Source: Marsupella aquatica (lineage: Eukaryota > Marchantiophyta). Taken from it: a DNA stretch of 64,000 bases. The stretch spans positions 24,304,001 to 24,368,000 of the forward strand of contig OZ316894.1 of the NCBI GenBank assembly GCA_973895155.1, written 5' to 3'. The notes under the pieces were generated by a model, which was given only the letters and a program-made list of their open reading frames with translations, ran no database searches and was not told where the DNA came from. The translations under genes were made by a program, and so were the position numbers. The stretch's first letter is position 1, and each line of letters starts with the position of its first letter. Below, piece by piece: positions 21,101 through 34,400 of this stretch.

Positions 21101-24100
21101 GCGTGTGCCTGTAACGGTCTACCCTAGAGAACTTCAATACACCATCTTCTTTAGGCCATCTGGTCGGGTGGATCGAGCATCAGAGTCTCGAAAGCTATTT
21201 CTTTACAAAACGTAACGAACGGCACAATTCTTGCTCTTTTTGGGTTTCGGACAGTTTCCTTGCTTCCAGGCTTCCAGGCTTCCAGCTGAGAGCTCGGTAC
21301 TTCGTCATTATGCCCTGTGAGTGAATCCTCGGCTTCTGCCTACCTCCATTGTCTCGTTGTACCACGTATGGCCACCTCCACCCCTTGATAGAGAATGTCT
21401 GCAGGGCATTAACATGGACATGGTAGTACGTGGGTACATTATTCCTGAGCCCCAAACTCCCAGGGCTACTTGCCCACCTTCACCAGTCTCCCAACTTGAC
21501 ATAATTCCTGAGTGCCAATCAGCTGGAGCTACTTGCCCACCATCACCAATGTCCCAACAGGCTCCTTTTTTTTTATGAGCCCAGGTCATGCTGCTCACAA
21601 GACTCTTCAAGGTAGGAGAAAACTCTTCACCCCTACGTGCTTCCTACCAGGGCCATCAATCTACACTATGGGGTCTCAACCAGCTGTTCTATGGAGGTTT
21701 TATGCAACCTGATTGAATGCTGCAGACCTTGGTTGTGGGTGAAATATGTGCGGTCCTAAAAAAACACTAGCATGCATCACTAATTTGGGTGGTCAGTTCA
21801 CCGGCGTCCACACAGGAGATTTGTCCATAGGAACGTGTCAGTTGGACCTTCAGAAAAAGACCAAAGTCAGAAATCTAGGGGGTCTCACTCTCCCCACAAC
21901 TTTGTGGGTGAATATCCAAAACAATCGCAGAAAGTTTTGTTATCATTTTCTACCCCTATCTTTGTGTAATATTCTAACAATAGCTCAAAATACACATATA
22001 CCAAATTGTGACATATTTGTAAATATTTTTTTAATTAGAACATCTTTACTTAGTGTCAAAGTAGTTAAAAGTTGTAAAACTATTATAATGCATAAAATTG
22101 GATAGACTCTATTAATGTTCTTTCATAAAAATTTATATTCCACTATTAAACCCAACAACAAAAAATTATATTTATTTGAGTGTGATGGGTACGTTGAAAG
22201 AAAATCAGGGAATTTGATGATGTTCTGACCAACCTCAACCAAAACCCCTTAGGTAAGTTTTCCCAACAGTTGGGTTTGGTGAGGTTGTGGACAGAAATTC
22301 CTCGTAATAGCTGACAGGAAATAAATGTGAAACTGAAGGTTTGAGATGCCATAGTACATTGTTGTCCACCCCCCCTCCCAAAAAGGTCTATATCCTTAAA
22401 TTCTAAATCACAGTTTATCAAGGAGATATTTGTGGATCCCTCTGTTACTTTGCTTTATTGGGGAGGACCAGCCTGGTTGAATAGAAGGCACCTTTGGGGA
22501 CACCCTAGTTTCTTCAACCCGAGGATTCCCATGCCCGCAACCCTTCTCCGGTTTCTGCTGGCCTCCAGCTTTAGGGTTTATGCCATACAGCTTCTTATGG
22601 GTTTTGACATTTCTATGCATGTCATGCTCAAGGTCATGCCTAGGTACATGGTCACTCATGGGTGTTGCCCTCCATATCTCTACCATGATTGCCAGTCTTT
22701 GGCTTCAGCATACGTTTTCCAGCACTTGATTCATTGCTTATTTTAGCAAGTTAGGGCCATATTGAGTCCATGGTCTAAGTAGTGCAAATTTGGATATTCA
22801 GAAGCAACTTAGCCCATTTGTTAAGGGCAACTTTGGCTTGGCCCCTCCTTAGTTTGTTTCAACTCATCATTAACTCAGTTTTTCTGAATCATTGCTGAAG
22901 AAGAGCCATTGTGACTTGCTACCAACAGAGCTGATTTAAGATCTACTTGGCATGCTAAGGTATAAGACCTAGCCCACAGACTGGCTCTATTGCAAGGGCT
23001 CAAAACCGTACAATAATTTATTTAGCATAATTGGATAAACAGTATTGTGAGATACTAACACTCACAAGGAAACCTTTAATTATGACTTGCTTATATTAAT
23101 GTAATGGCAAGTAATATGCTTACTAGCCAATAGTACGTGATGCATAGTTTTGTTGCGGCGATATTTATATATTGACGTTGTTACTAGGTTGCTGCATGCA
23201 AAAGTGTTGGCATCCCGGGGTTGACATAAAAAGAAAGAGTATGTTTACAAATGCAGAGGGTTTGCCTTCGTGAAAAGTGTCAGCCCTTGTGAAAATGTTG
23301 TCGTAAGTTGGAAAAAACCCATGTTGTTAAATGGTGCAGATGGCTCCAAGGTGAAAGCAAAGGTTGTCAAATGATTTGCATGCATGACTGAAAGTCAATG
23401 AAAGCAGGCTGGGGATAATTTGGTAAGGAGAGTTGGGGCAAGAGCTATTAACAGCAAGAGTTCCAAAGAGCAAAATAACAAGCTAGTGAGGGTAATTTAG
23501 ATGCGTTCAAGGCTAAGACTGTGTGCCTGGGCAGAAAAAATTGATCAGTTACCCCCTTTAATCCCCCTCCCATTCACTTGTTCTTTGTTTTTCTGTCCCT
23601 CTGCATGCCCCCTTCCTTACCTTTTCCCTCCATACCATGTATCCATGTATGTATGATATTGGGGGCAACCTGATACTAACTAAATTAGTTTTTGTAACAA
23701 ATTAATAACTTTAACCAGGTTGGGGGATAGGATAGTAAATAATGACAATACTAAAACAAGAGAACAATACTATGGCCTTGATTTACTTCTTGCAATGAAA
23801 AATAATTCATGTTTCACACTGGTCTGGACTTACCTAAGATGAGCAGGGATGTCACTAAGCTACTTACCTTTCACGTTCAGCCAGATTTCTCCTTGTCCAG
23901 GCTACCCTTGGGATTTGTCCCCCAGTGCGATACACTCAGGTACATTTGGCTTTTTTAGTGGGACTCATTTGGCTCGTCCAAGTCTTCTTGATGCCATTAA
24001 TTATTTTTCTCTTTGTCATTTTCAGGGCATTCTTGGAAAAGAATGCATAATCAAGATTTGAATCAGTTCATCATGAAAATTGTCGTCTATGTTGACTCAA

Positions 24101-24477
24101 AATATGTATATCTTAGGCCTTGAAGTGCATCAATGTCCTGCTATGTTATCAGACCATTATGGGCAATAATAACCCGGTAATCTGAACTTCACAGTGTCGA
24201 AAAGAAATGAAAAGTTACTGAAAAACATGCGCATGGTCCATTATCCCTTACAAGCACATTACTATATACAACAAAAAACAATTAAAAAAACCAGCGCATA
24301 TGCAGGAAGCCTATTCTGAGAGGAGACAATTCCACTAGACTATGTGGACCTCTTGCTCCTAGAAATCGGAAGAAAGTGCTTTGCATAGAAGGGAAGACTT
24401 GACGAGCTGAATCGCCAGAAGAAGTTGATAATAAGTTGGGGTGGTGAGATGCAGGTAGGATTTTCAACGGGCAATGG
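18175..24477. other. Long intergenic region without recognised genes
   Basis: Open frames here (for example 19053-19421 plus, 19689-20006 minus, 22408-22686 minus) lack known motifs, coding-like continuity or splice context. A short triplication of cttccagg is present near 21260-21290. The sequence has the look of old degenerate repeats, but no element could be named. Confidence 0.4.
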
Positions 24478-24768
24478 CTAAGCTGGAGATTTCCCTGACA
24501 TTGGACCAAAGGCAGCTCGACTGGCTGCAAAACATGGCTGACAAGTACAGCCTTCCAACTGCAGGTCCAGCCAGACCTCGACAACCTCAATCAAATCCGT
24601 CCATATGATTTTCAGCTGCCTACTTAGGTTTTCATTCAGCTCTGCTATGTTTTTGGTGAACTGAAATAACGTGAAATTGAGATTTGAATGTGTTTCGTGG
24701 GAACTCGTTACTGAATATTCACATTCAGCAATGGCCTTCGCTGTTAGGGTTTGGTCTATTGGATCCAT
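24478..24768 (-). CDS. Possible small unknown protein
   Basis: The 96-residue frame begins MDPIDQTLTAKAIAECEYSV and contains a helical, heptad-like stretch (about residues 35-65: FTKNIAELNENLSRQLKIIW) followed by a Cys-containing tail. It is the most protein-like frame in the surrounding 11 kb, and a coiled-coil subunit is conceivable, but I recognise no family. It may be a single exon of a spliced gene or a chance frame. Confidence 0.22.
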   Translation of the reverse strand: MDPIDQTLTAKAIAECEYSVTSSHETHSNLNFTLFQFTKNIAELNENLSRQLKIIWTDLIEVVEVWLDLQLEGCTCQPCFAASRAAFGPMSGKSPA

Positions 24769-27700
24769 TACTCGGACTCTACTCAGATTATTTCTATGTT
24801 CCTCTCGGATTTATTGGTTTGCAAATTCTCTCCGGCCTTAGCTAACCTCAAATTCGTTGGAGATCGGATTCTCACCTCGCATGAACTCGCATAAACATGA
24901 CCATCCTGTCCTAGCTCTGTTTCTTGAGCAATTTATAGAGGTGTCCGTGGTCCACGTCATGAACTTTTGTGAAATTCTGATGAACGGATTTTCTGTGATA
25001 CTGTGGTGATTTGTTTTTATAGTTGGTCGTTTTGCCAACATAAGTTTGTCAGGCACTAAAGGATTTGCGTTTCTCTCATGCGGGTCTGTTCAGACAAGGC
25101 TCTCAGAATTGTGATTCTGTTCACGAAGCGAGGAAAAGAGTTTAACCAGACTATCTTTAAGGAGGTGGGTGATGATTGAACTGCTGCACAAGTTCACGCT
25201 GAGATTTGATTTATTGTCATATGGGACTCAGTTTCTGAATTCTTGGATGACATTGGTAAGAGTTCCGTTTCAGCCATTATTGTGAGCAAAAATGCTTGAT
25301 CTAACAGAGACAAATATTATACAATATACGAGCTGTTTAATTCGCTGGAAATTTTATATACGAGCTGTTTAATTGGCTGGAAATGTGGACGGGCTTGTCA
25401 CTAATTGTTCAAGCAGAATATGTTGCAGTTGCTTTCTCGTCCAGAAAGCCAAATTGTTGCGACTTGAGCCTCGTTCTGTCTGGCGTGGTTCAATTCGGTC
25501 AACATAGCCCTTAAAAAACAGTCAGACCAAACATGAAGCTATATTTTATATCACGATTTAAGAACGGCGAAGGATGGACCAACCCCTTATTGAAGCAGAG
25601 CCTCAGAAGGTGTCTCGAATAACCTGCAACAGCTAGATGCCGACAGCAAACTTTCCAGGGAAACAGTTCTTGACCTCCAACTCAAATCTAACAGTGCCCT
25701 GGCGTCAAATAATTACGAAATTTGGCTCTAGAATTTTTAGCAGTGCAATGGTGTGTGGCTGCAGATTGACGTCCAAGAAGTGAAAAATGGAGTTACTGGA
25801 CAACATGCTGTTGACAAAGTTGTAAGTTGTTCGGTCTAAAGTGTCCTTTCGGCCAAGACTATCGGCCACGATGCTCGTTATCTTTGGTAAATTCAGAAAA
25901 CAGTATGAACAAAAAACTCGCTATCAAACTACTTAATGTCACGAAAGTCCAAAGCAAAATTCTGTCGAAGAAATTTAATGGACTGTAACTTGTAGTGTTG
26001 CTGCTTATTGACTCCGGGTACATGATGTTTGAATTTCAGCATGTCGACTATCTGGAAGAAGTTGTCAGAAACTACAAACTTTCCAGTAATGATCAGGTGT
26101 GCGTCAGGGATTGATTTTGGTGAAGCAGGAGGATCTGGCCGACTCAATCTGACTGCCAACTCGTTATTGTTTCAGCATTTGTAGAATTGATATGTTTATG
26201 TGAGTTGTATGCATGCAGTTTTATGTTCCAGCTGCACACGTAAGACAGAGTTCTCACTAATCGTGTCATGATGGATGCAGGCGGTGCAGATAATGGTGGA
26301 AAATGCTATCTCTCGTATTGATGAAAAGACTCTGTTTGGAGTGAAACTATGCAAACATGGGGACAGCTGTAAACATTGCTAGCTCAGAAATGTGTATCGA
26401 ACATAACTCGAAATGAAGCTAAATATCTTTCATGCTTAACTAATACGAGAGAAGCGTGCAGGAATGCTATTTTCTTAGTCTAACCCCTACCGAACTCCAA
26501 TTCTAGTATATCATCTTGAAGGTCGTTATTGTAAAACACTCACCCCCTGCATGATCTCGAAAGTACCTAGAGTTGAGAGATGATGGGCTTTAGAGGGATT
26601 AATCCGTAGGGTCAATGGTTGCAGGGGCTTGGTGTCATAAGGAACAATCCTAATAGAAAATTCCACACTTCACGGGAGAAGACAGAGTTCACAACGAGGT
26701 CCGGAGATCGCTTGATATGGATTCCAATTAAATCATTAGTCCTACTAATTGTCAATGATGTTGTGGAACTTATGCTTCCTATTTACTCGAGTGTTACGGA
26801 TGAATTCCTGCTGTATCTGTTGATAGTATTACCGTGATATTAAGCTCACGTCTACGAAGATTTCAACTTATCTAAATTAAAGCGCGCGATTCTCTGATTT
26901 TAGGTGTTGTTCCAGCTTCATGGGCGCTTTAATTCTTGCAATTGCTGAGATTGACGCTTCACTTCTCTTTGTCAACCACAACCAGATGGCTCACGAATCA
27001 ATTGAGGAAGTCGCTTAGCCCCCAGTGCTAGGATTTTATTTTCCTCTGAGAATTCATTTTTCTTTGGTTTTTAACAAGGGGAAGGAAACCCCACGCTACC
27101 GTAGGCATTTTGCCACAGAGGGCAAAAGTTAGGGTCCTGGGTTTCGCTCCCTCTTGGTGAGCTGCTGCCCCCTCTCCCTCCTTCTGGAAGGACACACAAG
27201 ATCCTCTTGGTGACTGCATGTCTCCTTAGCCTCGTTGGTTGTCCTCACAAGAAATATCCATTCAGAAGGAGGGACAGGTGAGTGTAAAAGTAATCCTGGT
27301 TGTGGTGGGCTTGGCTTGGCTTGGCTTGGCTTTTGGGGGTAAGTTGGTTTCTCTCTGCTTACCTCCAAGAAAATAAATCAGCTACAAGTTAAGGCATGAT
27401 GAAAATTTAATGGGGCTGTTTTTGCCCTTGCCCTGTAATCCGCCACCATCAGCAATCCCGGTGGTGCTGTGGAGATTATCTTATGTGCCCTTGATTCTGA
27501 GTCCAAGAAATGCCAGGGAGACTTTCTAAAGAGAATTAGAAAACTGTGCTTGCAATTTGGACTCTAATTCTGAACAGTACAGGTATTGCTGCACCCCCAG
27601 CTGCACTTAATTCAAATCATTGGAATTCTTGAATGTGGATCTTGCACCATTTTTCCAATGCTCAACAACGCGGGTATTCCCGCACCTGATTAAAATCACT

Positions 27701-29988
27701 TCCTTCTTTAATGTGGGCTTTGCACGGTTAATTGTACCATGTCAGGAGACTGTAATTAAGGCAATGGTTAGAAAGTACTGAACTCCTTTGCAACATCAAA
27801 CCACCTGCAACAAGGAAAACCAAAGTGGGAGAATGTATTCGAAATACAGTAGTGAATTATTTTTGCATTTATACAGTCCGATTGAGCCCTTGATATTTGA
27901 ACCAGCAGGTTTAATCTGGACTGCTGTTAGTCACTTTCTGGGCCTCTTTCTTTCCCTCTATAACTTCCTTAAAACCCATCCTCTAGTAACTTGAATAACC
28001 AATTTGTGTTTCACAAGGTCAGTGGAGTATTTATTTCATCTACAATCTGAGGTTGACCAGGAGATGTAGACTCTCTAAATCATGGACATTTCCCATACTT
28101 CCTGGACACAACGGCATTGTGCTCCAAATCCAAATTAATCAACAACTGCAATATAGGGTCTAATGTTTAGATCCAGTTCCCAAATGAAACAGCAACTCAT
28201 TTTCTTCTGCCTAGGTGGTGTGACTCAATGTGTGCCCACCAAAAGCATAAAATAACCAAATATTATCCACACCCAGAGACTACTTTAATAAAGGGAAGTT
28301 CTTTTGTCCTCACAATTAAAGTTTAATGTGGCGCATAGGTGCTTTAACGTTGGGTCTTGCTCTTCAACTTTGAGAATATGTGCACCATAGACAAGAAACG
28401 ATTATGGGCAGAAATTAGTGGGGATCATGGATGAATGCATGCATGCATGTCAGTCCGTCCAGCTGTAAGGAGAACACTTGGCAGCTCTGAAATTATCAAT
28501 GGACACAACTTTAGAGGCTAATCCACAATTTCTATGACAGCTGCCTGATGGTGATTGAATCTACAGAAGTTTCGCAACTATTGAGCATATCTTGGTAATT
28601 TAGCTTATCACCCTTACCCCTGTTCATGGTTGTCCTATTTTCCCAAGAAGGAAAAAACTAAAAAATAACAATCACCCGGGCCTCTAAGAATGATGGATGA
28701 CCAAGATTTGTCCATACAAGATCGAACCATCTGGATTGTACATTTGTGATGAAAAATAAACGGGAAAATAAATGGTACATCTGCCACGTACCTAGCATTT
28801 GCCATTCTAAAGAGCCTACTATCTTGAGTGAAACCTCTCAGACTTGAGTCTGGAGCACGATTGGTGGTGGAATTATTGGAAACGGCTACAATGGTATGTA
28901 CCATCGATTTACAAACCAAGCTCAGGCAAGGTGAGTGTTTACTAAACAATAAACTCATTCGAAGTGGTTGGTAGAGTACATATAAACCTTTGACCGTAAA
29001 GTGACTAAAGTCTCACGGAGTATCCAATCACCAAGGTGGGTCAGGTAAAAAAGGCTTGCAAAACACTTGTGAATGACATATTAATTCATTTCCTCCCAAA
29101 AAGGTGAAACTAGTAGCTCATTTTAGGTAGCACGCATTGGAGTAAAACAACTTGCCTGGGTTTCCCTAAATTATTCCTTTGAATGTCTTTTCTACAGTCT
29201 AACTGTACAAAATTGGAGTACTTGACACTCATTGAACACACCCGCTGGGATCCCCATGTAGTCATCCAAAAATTCTGGCACAACCTCTGGATTGGAGGAT
29301 TGGGCCCCTAACAGATATAGACTATGGCTTGGGACAGCTACTGCCACTGGTATCTTTGCGGACATGTTGTTGGACTATGGGTCTTATGCCAGCCTTTGGA
29401 AGGTTCATGAGGAGCCTCTCCAGGTTCCCCCCTGCCACCTAGACCTCCATGAATTTTCAATAGCTTTTAGGGTAGGAGTTTGTTCTGTGAATATATAGAT
29501 TGACAGGGTAATTCTTGTCAAGGACCCACTTGATGGCCAGGGGCCGGGGCTTCTTCACTGGCCAGTCTTAGGGAGTGTGCTACTCCCTCTATATACAATA
29601 CAATAGTTGAACTTATTGTTTAGCTATCTCTCATGAAGTTTTTTTTCGGCTGTGGTCCCCAGCCTTTAGCACTTCTACCTCGTCTCCCCCTAGGTGTTGT
29701 CCCCCCTAGTGGGTCACCTGTTCTACTCTGTCTCTTTGAATCCAATTCAATTGGATGTTTCAAGGCCAAGAAAATAAAATATGGAGGATTTCCTCCTGTA
29801 AATTGCTGTCATCCAGCTCGATGGGTCTGTAAATTGCTGAAATTATTTTCTCTTTAAACTCCCTAGTTGAATGGGCGCCTAGGAATTACAGAGATTAAAC
29901 ATATTGGTTTGGTTATTCTACGAGAAGAATTTTGTCTCCTGTCACCTTCTCCTTCTCCGTCATCCTCGACTTTTAGCACCGGATCTCC
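24769..29988. other. Intergenic region without recognised genes
   Basis: Only short frames with no recognisable domain (for example 25929-26159 minus, 27129-27368 minus, 28635-28958 minus). A (TTGGC)4 microsatellite lies at 27311-27330 and a GCAT-type run near 28436-28450. I see nothing else interpretable. Confidence 0.4.
25324..25387. repeat. 32-bp tandem duplication
   Basis: The sequence atatacgagctgtttaatt and what follows occurs at 25324 and again at 25356, with one substitution in the tail of the unit. It lies in noncoding sequence. Confidence 0.8.
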
Positions 29989-30161
29989 ATGGAGTGCGCG
30001 CAGTCCTTACTACTCCAGGAATCCACTCGGTCCAGCTTTGAGTTCCTCCTCGGGCGGGAGGAATCTCGTCCTCCTCCGCCGCCTCGCAAGGAGCGTGTTA
30101 AAGCGTTCCTCCCGTTGTTCTCAGTTTTCAAGTGGCCTGAACCACCTTCAATCGATCACTG
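29989..30161 (+). CDS. Possible first exon of an unidentified gene
   Basis: An ATG at 29989, preceded in frame by a TAG, opens a 57-codon frame beginning MECAQSLLLQESTRSSFEFL, with a Pro-rich middle and ending SIDHW at a good GTGAGT splice donor (30162). The exon ends in phase 2. No matching downstream exon was found, and the frame does not join the gene that starts at 31482, so this could equally be transcribed leader sequence. Confidence 0.28.
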
Positions 30162-31481
30162 GTGAGTCCTGTTACATGCGTGCATGAATTGTTTGCTCTA
30201 CCAGAAACTACTGACTAACACGTAATTGAGTAATCCAGTCTCTCCCCATGTACATCCTCGTTGTAATCACGGCTTCGTCAACAACAATCTCGTCAAGCAC
30301 GCCCCATTGGGCTCCCTCTTCAATTCAGATCAGTTTTGCTGGCTGGTCTGGCTGGACATCATTCTCGGAGTCACGCGGTAAAGTAGAGCTTCCGTGATCC
30401 TGGAATGGTGTGGTGAATGAATTGATTGACGTAGAGATGTATCGTGCGGCTAGGATGTATCTGGAGCTCAATTTAGGGGGTCTTCTCGTTGGATTTAATG
30501 GTGCCGCAGGAGCCTGGTCGGGACGATGTGCTCGATTGTCATGTCCGCAAGATTTCTTAGAATGTAGCTAGTTTTTGGTGAAGGATCTCTGGCGATCTGT
30601 GCCAGGTGATCAATATTGGAGACCTTGACGTCGTACAATTGGTTTAAAGAGCTCCGAGGCGGTACCTTGCAACGAAATTTTTTGTGGAGTTATTGTGGAT
30701 GAATGATGCAGTTCAGTGAATGATTTCGGTCCGAGTCTCGATTTAGATTTCGATTTCAATTTCGACTTTGGAGGTTTAATTTGTCATGGATCTCAAGTAG
30801 CTTGGTCACGTACGGTTGGTGAAACGACATATTCATCCGGTGTTGGCCCACGTCGATCTTGAGCTCAATTTGGGACCTTAGATCGTATTTCAGTCCCATT
30901 AGACTGGTTGAAACAAACAAGTTTTTACTTCGCAGGTTCCGAAGTGGATCTCAAGAACCCCGCCAGCCCGGACGAAATCTGTGTTTCTCGTATCAGTTCC
31001 AGAGAATTGTGGAGTTCTGGCGGTTTAGTTGAAGTGGCTAGGTTCTGTAGGACTGCTGGTTATGGTGGCGGGGTTCTGTTTCGAATTTTTGACGTCTGAC
31101 GGCTTGTGGATTTCAGGATGTCCGGTTCGAACTACTTGACTGTCTGAAAGTATTGAGCGACTGATTTGCTGGAATATTTTCGCTAATGTCAGGTTCGGCC
31201 CGAACGCAATTCGTCCACTCTTCGATGTCATTGGGGATGTCATTGTTATCAGAGATTTGACTTTCACAGTCTACGGTGGAATATTGAAGCCTGAAAGTAT
31301 TGGTTAATGTGGTGTGCTCATCGAATAGCTCCATAGTGTCAGTTATGGCCTCAGAGGTCGTTGCTGTGTCGGGCTACGCACCGATATAACGTGGAGATTT
31401 AATTAGCGTTGGAAACTACAGTAGTTGGGTGGGAAACGTACAGTGGCGGTGCTTGACTAAGTCCCAATCGTTGGGGTCGAG
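30162..31481. other. Probable promoter/leader region of the 31.5 kb gene
   Basis: No coding sequence is convincing. The sequence is mixed composition with several short frames and leads directly into the ATG at 31482. Confidence 0.35.
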
Positions 31482-34400
31482 ATGGCGAGGGGGTCGGACG
31501 ATGGTGGCCAGGGAAGCTCGAAGGACAGAAATACGAAGCAGCAGCTAAGTGGCAGACAATTATCCGTGGTAGGAGGCGGCCTTGTGGTGGGCATTGCCAC
31601 TGTTGTCGTGGTTGGGGTGGCCGGAAAATTGCTTTCAAAATTGAGGAAGCCGAAGGATTTAGCCAACAACAACTCCCCTTATAACATTCCTACCGATGCC
31701 CTCGACACGGTCATCCATGAGGAGAATTCCGACATGCAGATTAATGTGGACGGTGTGATGCTACCTACGAATGAAATTCTTAGAAATGGAAAGAGTTGCA
31801 GCGCTTTAGATCTCGAGAACGCAGGCTCGGATCACAATGACCCGACCAGCGCATCTGTTGCAGTGGATCCTCTGGACGTCTCAGCCCACAGCGACCTTCA
31901 CACGGAATGTTCCCCTCGAATCATTACTGGCCGGAAATTATCTCCTGACCAACTGCATTCGGATCATTTTGGACTTTTCATACATGAGCACAGCAAAGAA
32001 GGGAAGGGCTCCTCTGCTGCGAGCGAAACAGCTTTATCCGAATTATTGAACCACGCTCTGCTAGACGCGAAGCATGAGAGCCCCTCCAAGCACGAGCTCC
32101 TAAGCAACACCAAAGCACTACAAGACGGAATCGCAGGGGTCATTTCTCGTGCTTTCGAGGACTTCAGCCACGGAGACATGTCTAGTGACGAGCTGACTTC
32201 CACAAAGGTGAAGCTGACGATATCATGGGAGACGAATAGCTCCTCAGGCTCCCAGGAAGAACATGTTCAAGTTAACAAGGAAGCTTCACTTGCAGGTACT
32301 CTTCTGCTCCTGCTGACAATTAACTTGAGATCTATATGCTGAACAGAGCAATTGGTCAGCTACCGGATTGAGGTGTTTTCGTCACGTTGTTCCGTCAATT
32401 CTTCGATCTTGTTTCCTTTCTTATTTATTGATAAATGTGGATCGTCACAGAGAATGCACTATTACTGCCCGGCTCCACCAAAACAGAAGCGGAGGAACAG
32501 GTAATCGAAAGGTATGTTCAATTCTGCAATCCCATGCCGGGTGACTCGTTAGCGCAAGCTTCGACTTTTGCGGTGTGTTTTGTGACCTTAGTTGAGAAGA
32601 TGCTCCTGCTAGATCACACAATTTTAGATGATTGTAGAGATCTAAGGTGAAAATTTAGGCTTTCCGTTTGACAAAAAAAAGTAGACAGTGAACCCCAAAC
32701 TTGCACTCAAGTTATTTTGGGTCAAACGAGAAGCAGCAGATTGCTCAGCACAGGAATGAGTATAGTGGCACTAAAGGCCTCACGGAAAAGAATGGATAGA
32801 ACAGACCTTGTGGAGGCTACACGTAAGGTGGAATTTCTCAAAGCTCGGACACTGTGGGTCGTTCAATGGCAATGTCAACAGAACAACAATCTGAATAGGA
32901 CATATACCCTTGGATACAAACCTTTATCGGTACGGGAGGTTGTTCGCATTGGAAGCAAACATCTCTGCCTTGCATGCAAACAGAATTACAATTGAATATT
33001 GTAAGTAGAAGGTGTTCCATTTTATTGTTTTCATTTGTCGAGTGTGCACTTCTAAACTCTCACATCATGAAGAGTGCATAGACCCACACTTCATCATGTC
33101 AGAGTATTAGAAGTGACCTTCTGCTCCCACTTCTCAAACCCATTTCAAAGGAGTTTTGGATGCATTGAGGTTCAGCATTCTCTGACCCACAGTGGGTATG
33201 CGGCACATTTTAAACTGTTTAGGATGATTTTGAAGCGTTGACGTTTGGTTTGTTTTGGACTCTGTTACCAATAAGCTCACAATGCCGCCCCGCCCCCTTC
33301 CCAGTCCCAAGTATTGTCCTTTTCTCGTTCATGTCCGAATCCCCCTCCCCCTCTTCCCCTGCTTCCCCCTTTTTCAAGGTTCCCCCAACATGATATACAG
33401 TAGAGGAAGAACTTAACTCTACAGAGGAAGAATTAAAATCTCGAGTGAGAAGGGTGAGAGTCTTTCTGTAGTTACAGATTTTCTACTGATGTTGGACTTC
33501 ATACTCACTGAACTGATCCCAGTCGACACTTGTGTGTTTCGTGTAAACGCTGTTCATTTTGATCAGATCCCTTGAGAAACGTAGCAAATTTTGTGAACCT
33601 CCAGCCGTGATATATCACAGTGCTCAATTATAGGGGTAGAGGTTTCCCAGGTTTATTGAATGTCCAGCGTGACATATTATCCTCCTTGCACAACGTGGCC
33701 ATTTCTGTGAAACTCTGCTTTGCCATCATCCTGGCTTTTCGTGTGATCAATGTGCTTAATTGTCATAGAAGTTTCCCCAGTACTGTACCGGATATGTAAT
33801 TTGACATATTGCCTTGATCATGTGACAATGTTCCAGGATAAATCATGATCCACAAGTCAGTCAGGACGAAGAAGTGGCACCTGGACCTGTTCATGATTCT
33901 TCAGCACCAATTGAGGAACAGGTGAGCAGCTCATTCTATCAGTGTTGTGATCACTGGAGAAAAAAATCTTTCGTAGTCCTCCCAGCTAGCACCCTTCAAT
34001 TTCATCTAGGAAAGGAAATTTTGTTGCTACTTATTTGGATGATAGTAGGGGAATACCATTCAATTACTAACACAACAGAAAGAATAGAAGAAAGAAGGAT
34101 TTATTCAGGTTGTGTCGTGAATGGAATCAGGTGTAAATTTACTTTGGCAAAGATGGGCTTGCTATTATAGAATAGGATCAACTCTTCCAGTCAGAGCTTA
34201 CTTTCTTTTCAAGCAAGCTCCTACAGCGCACAAGTGCCGTTACTCCTGTGAAGCACTAATTCTTTTCGAGAAACCTTGAATCAAGAGAAACCAATTGGCA
34301 GAACGCGTCATGTCTCCACTTTATGATGGTGTCTCTTCAACATATCTTGTAAAGCAATTAGTGTCGCATTTAATAGTACATATGCAATCACTGCAAAATA

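Noticed and set aside
31120-31135. tRNA B-box-like GGTTCGAAC
   Set aside because: No matching A box or cloverleaf arms could be built around it. No tRNA gene was found in the window by eye.
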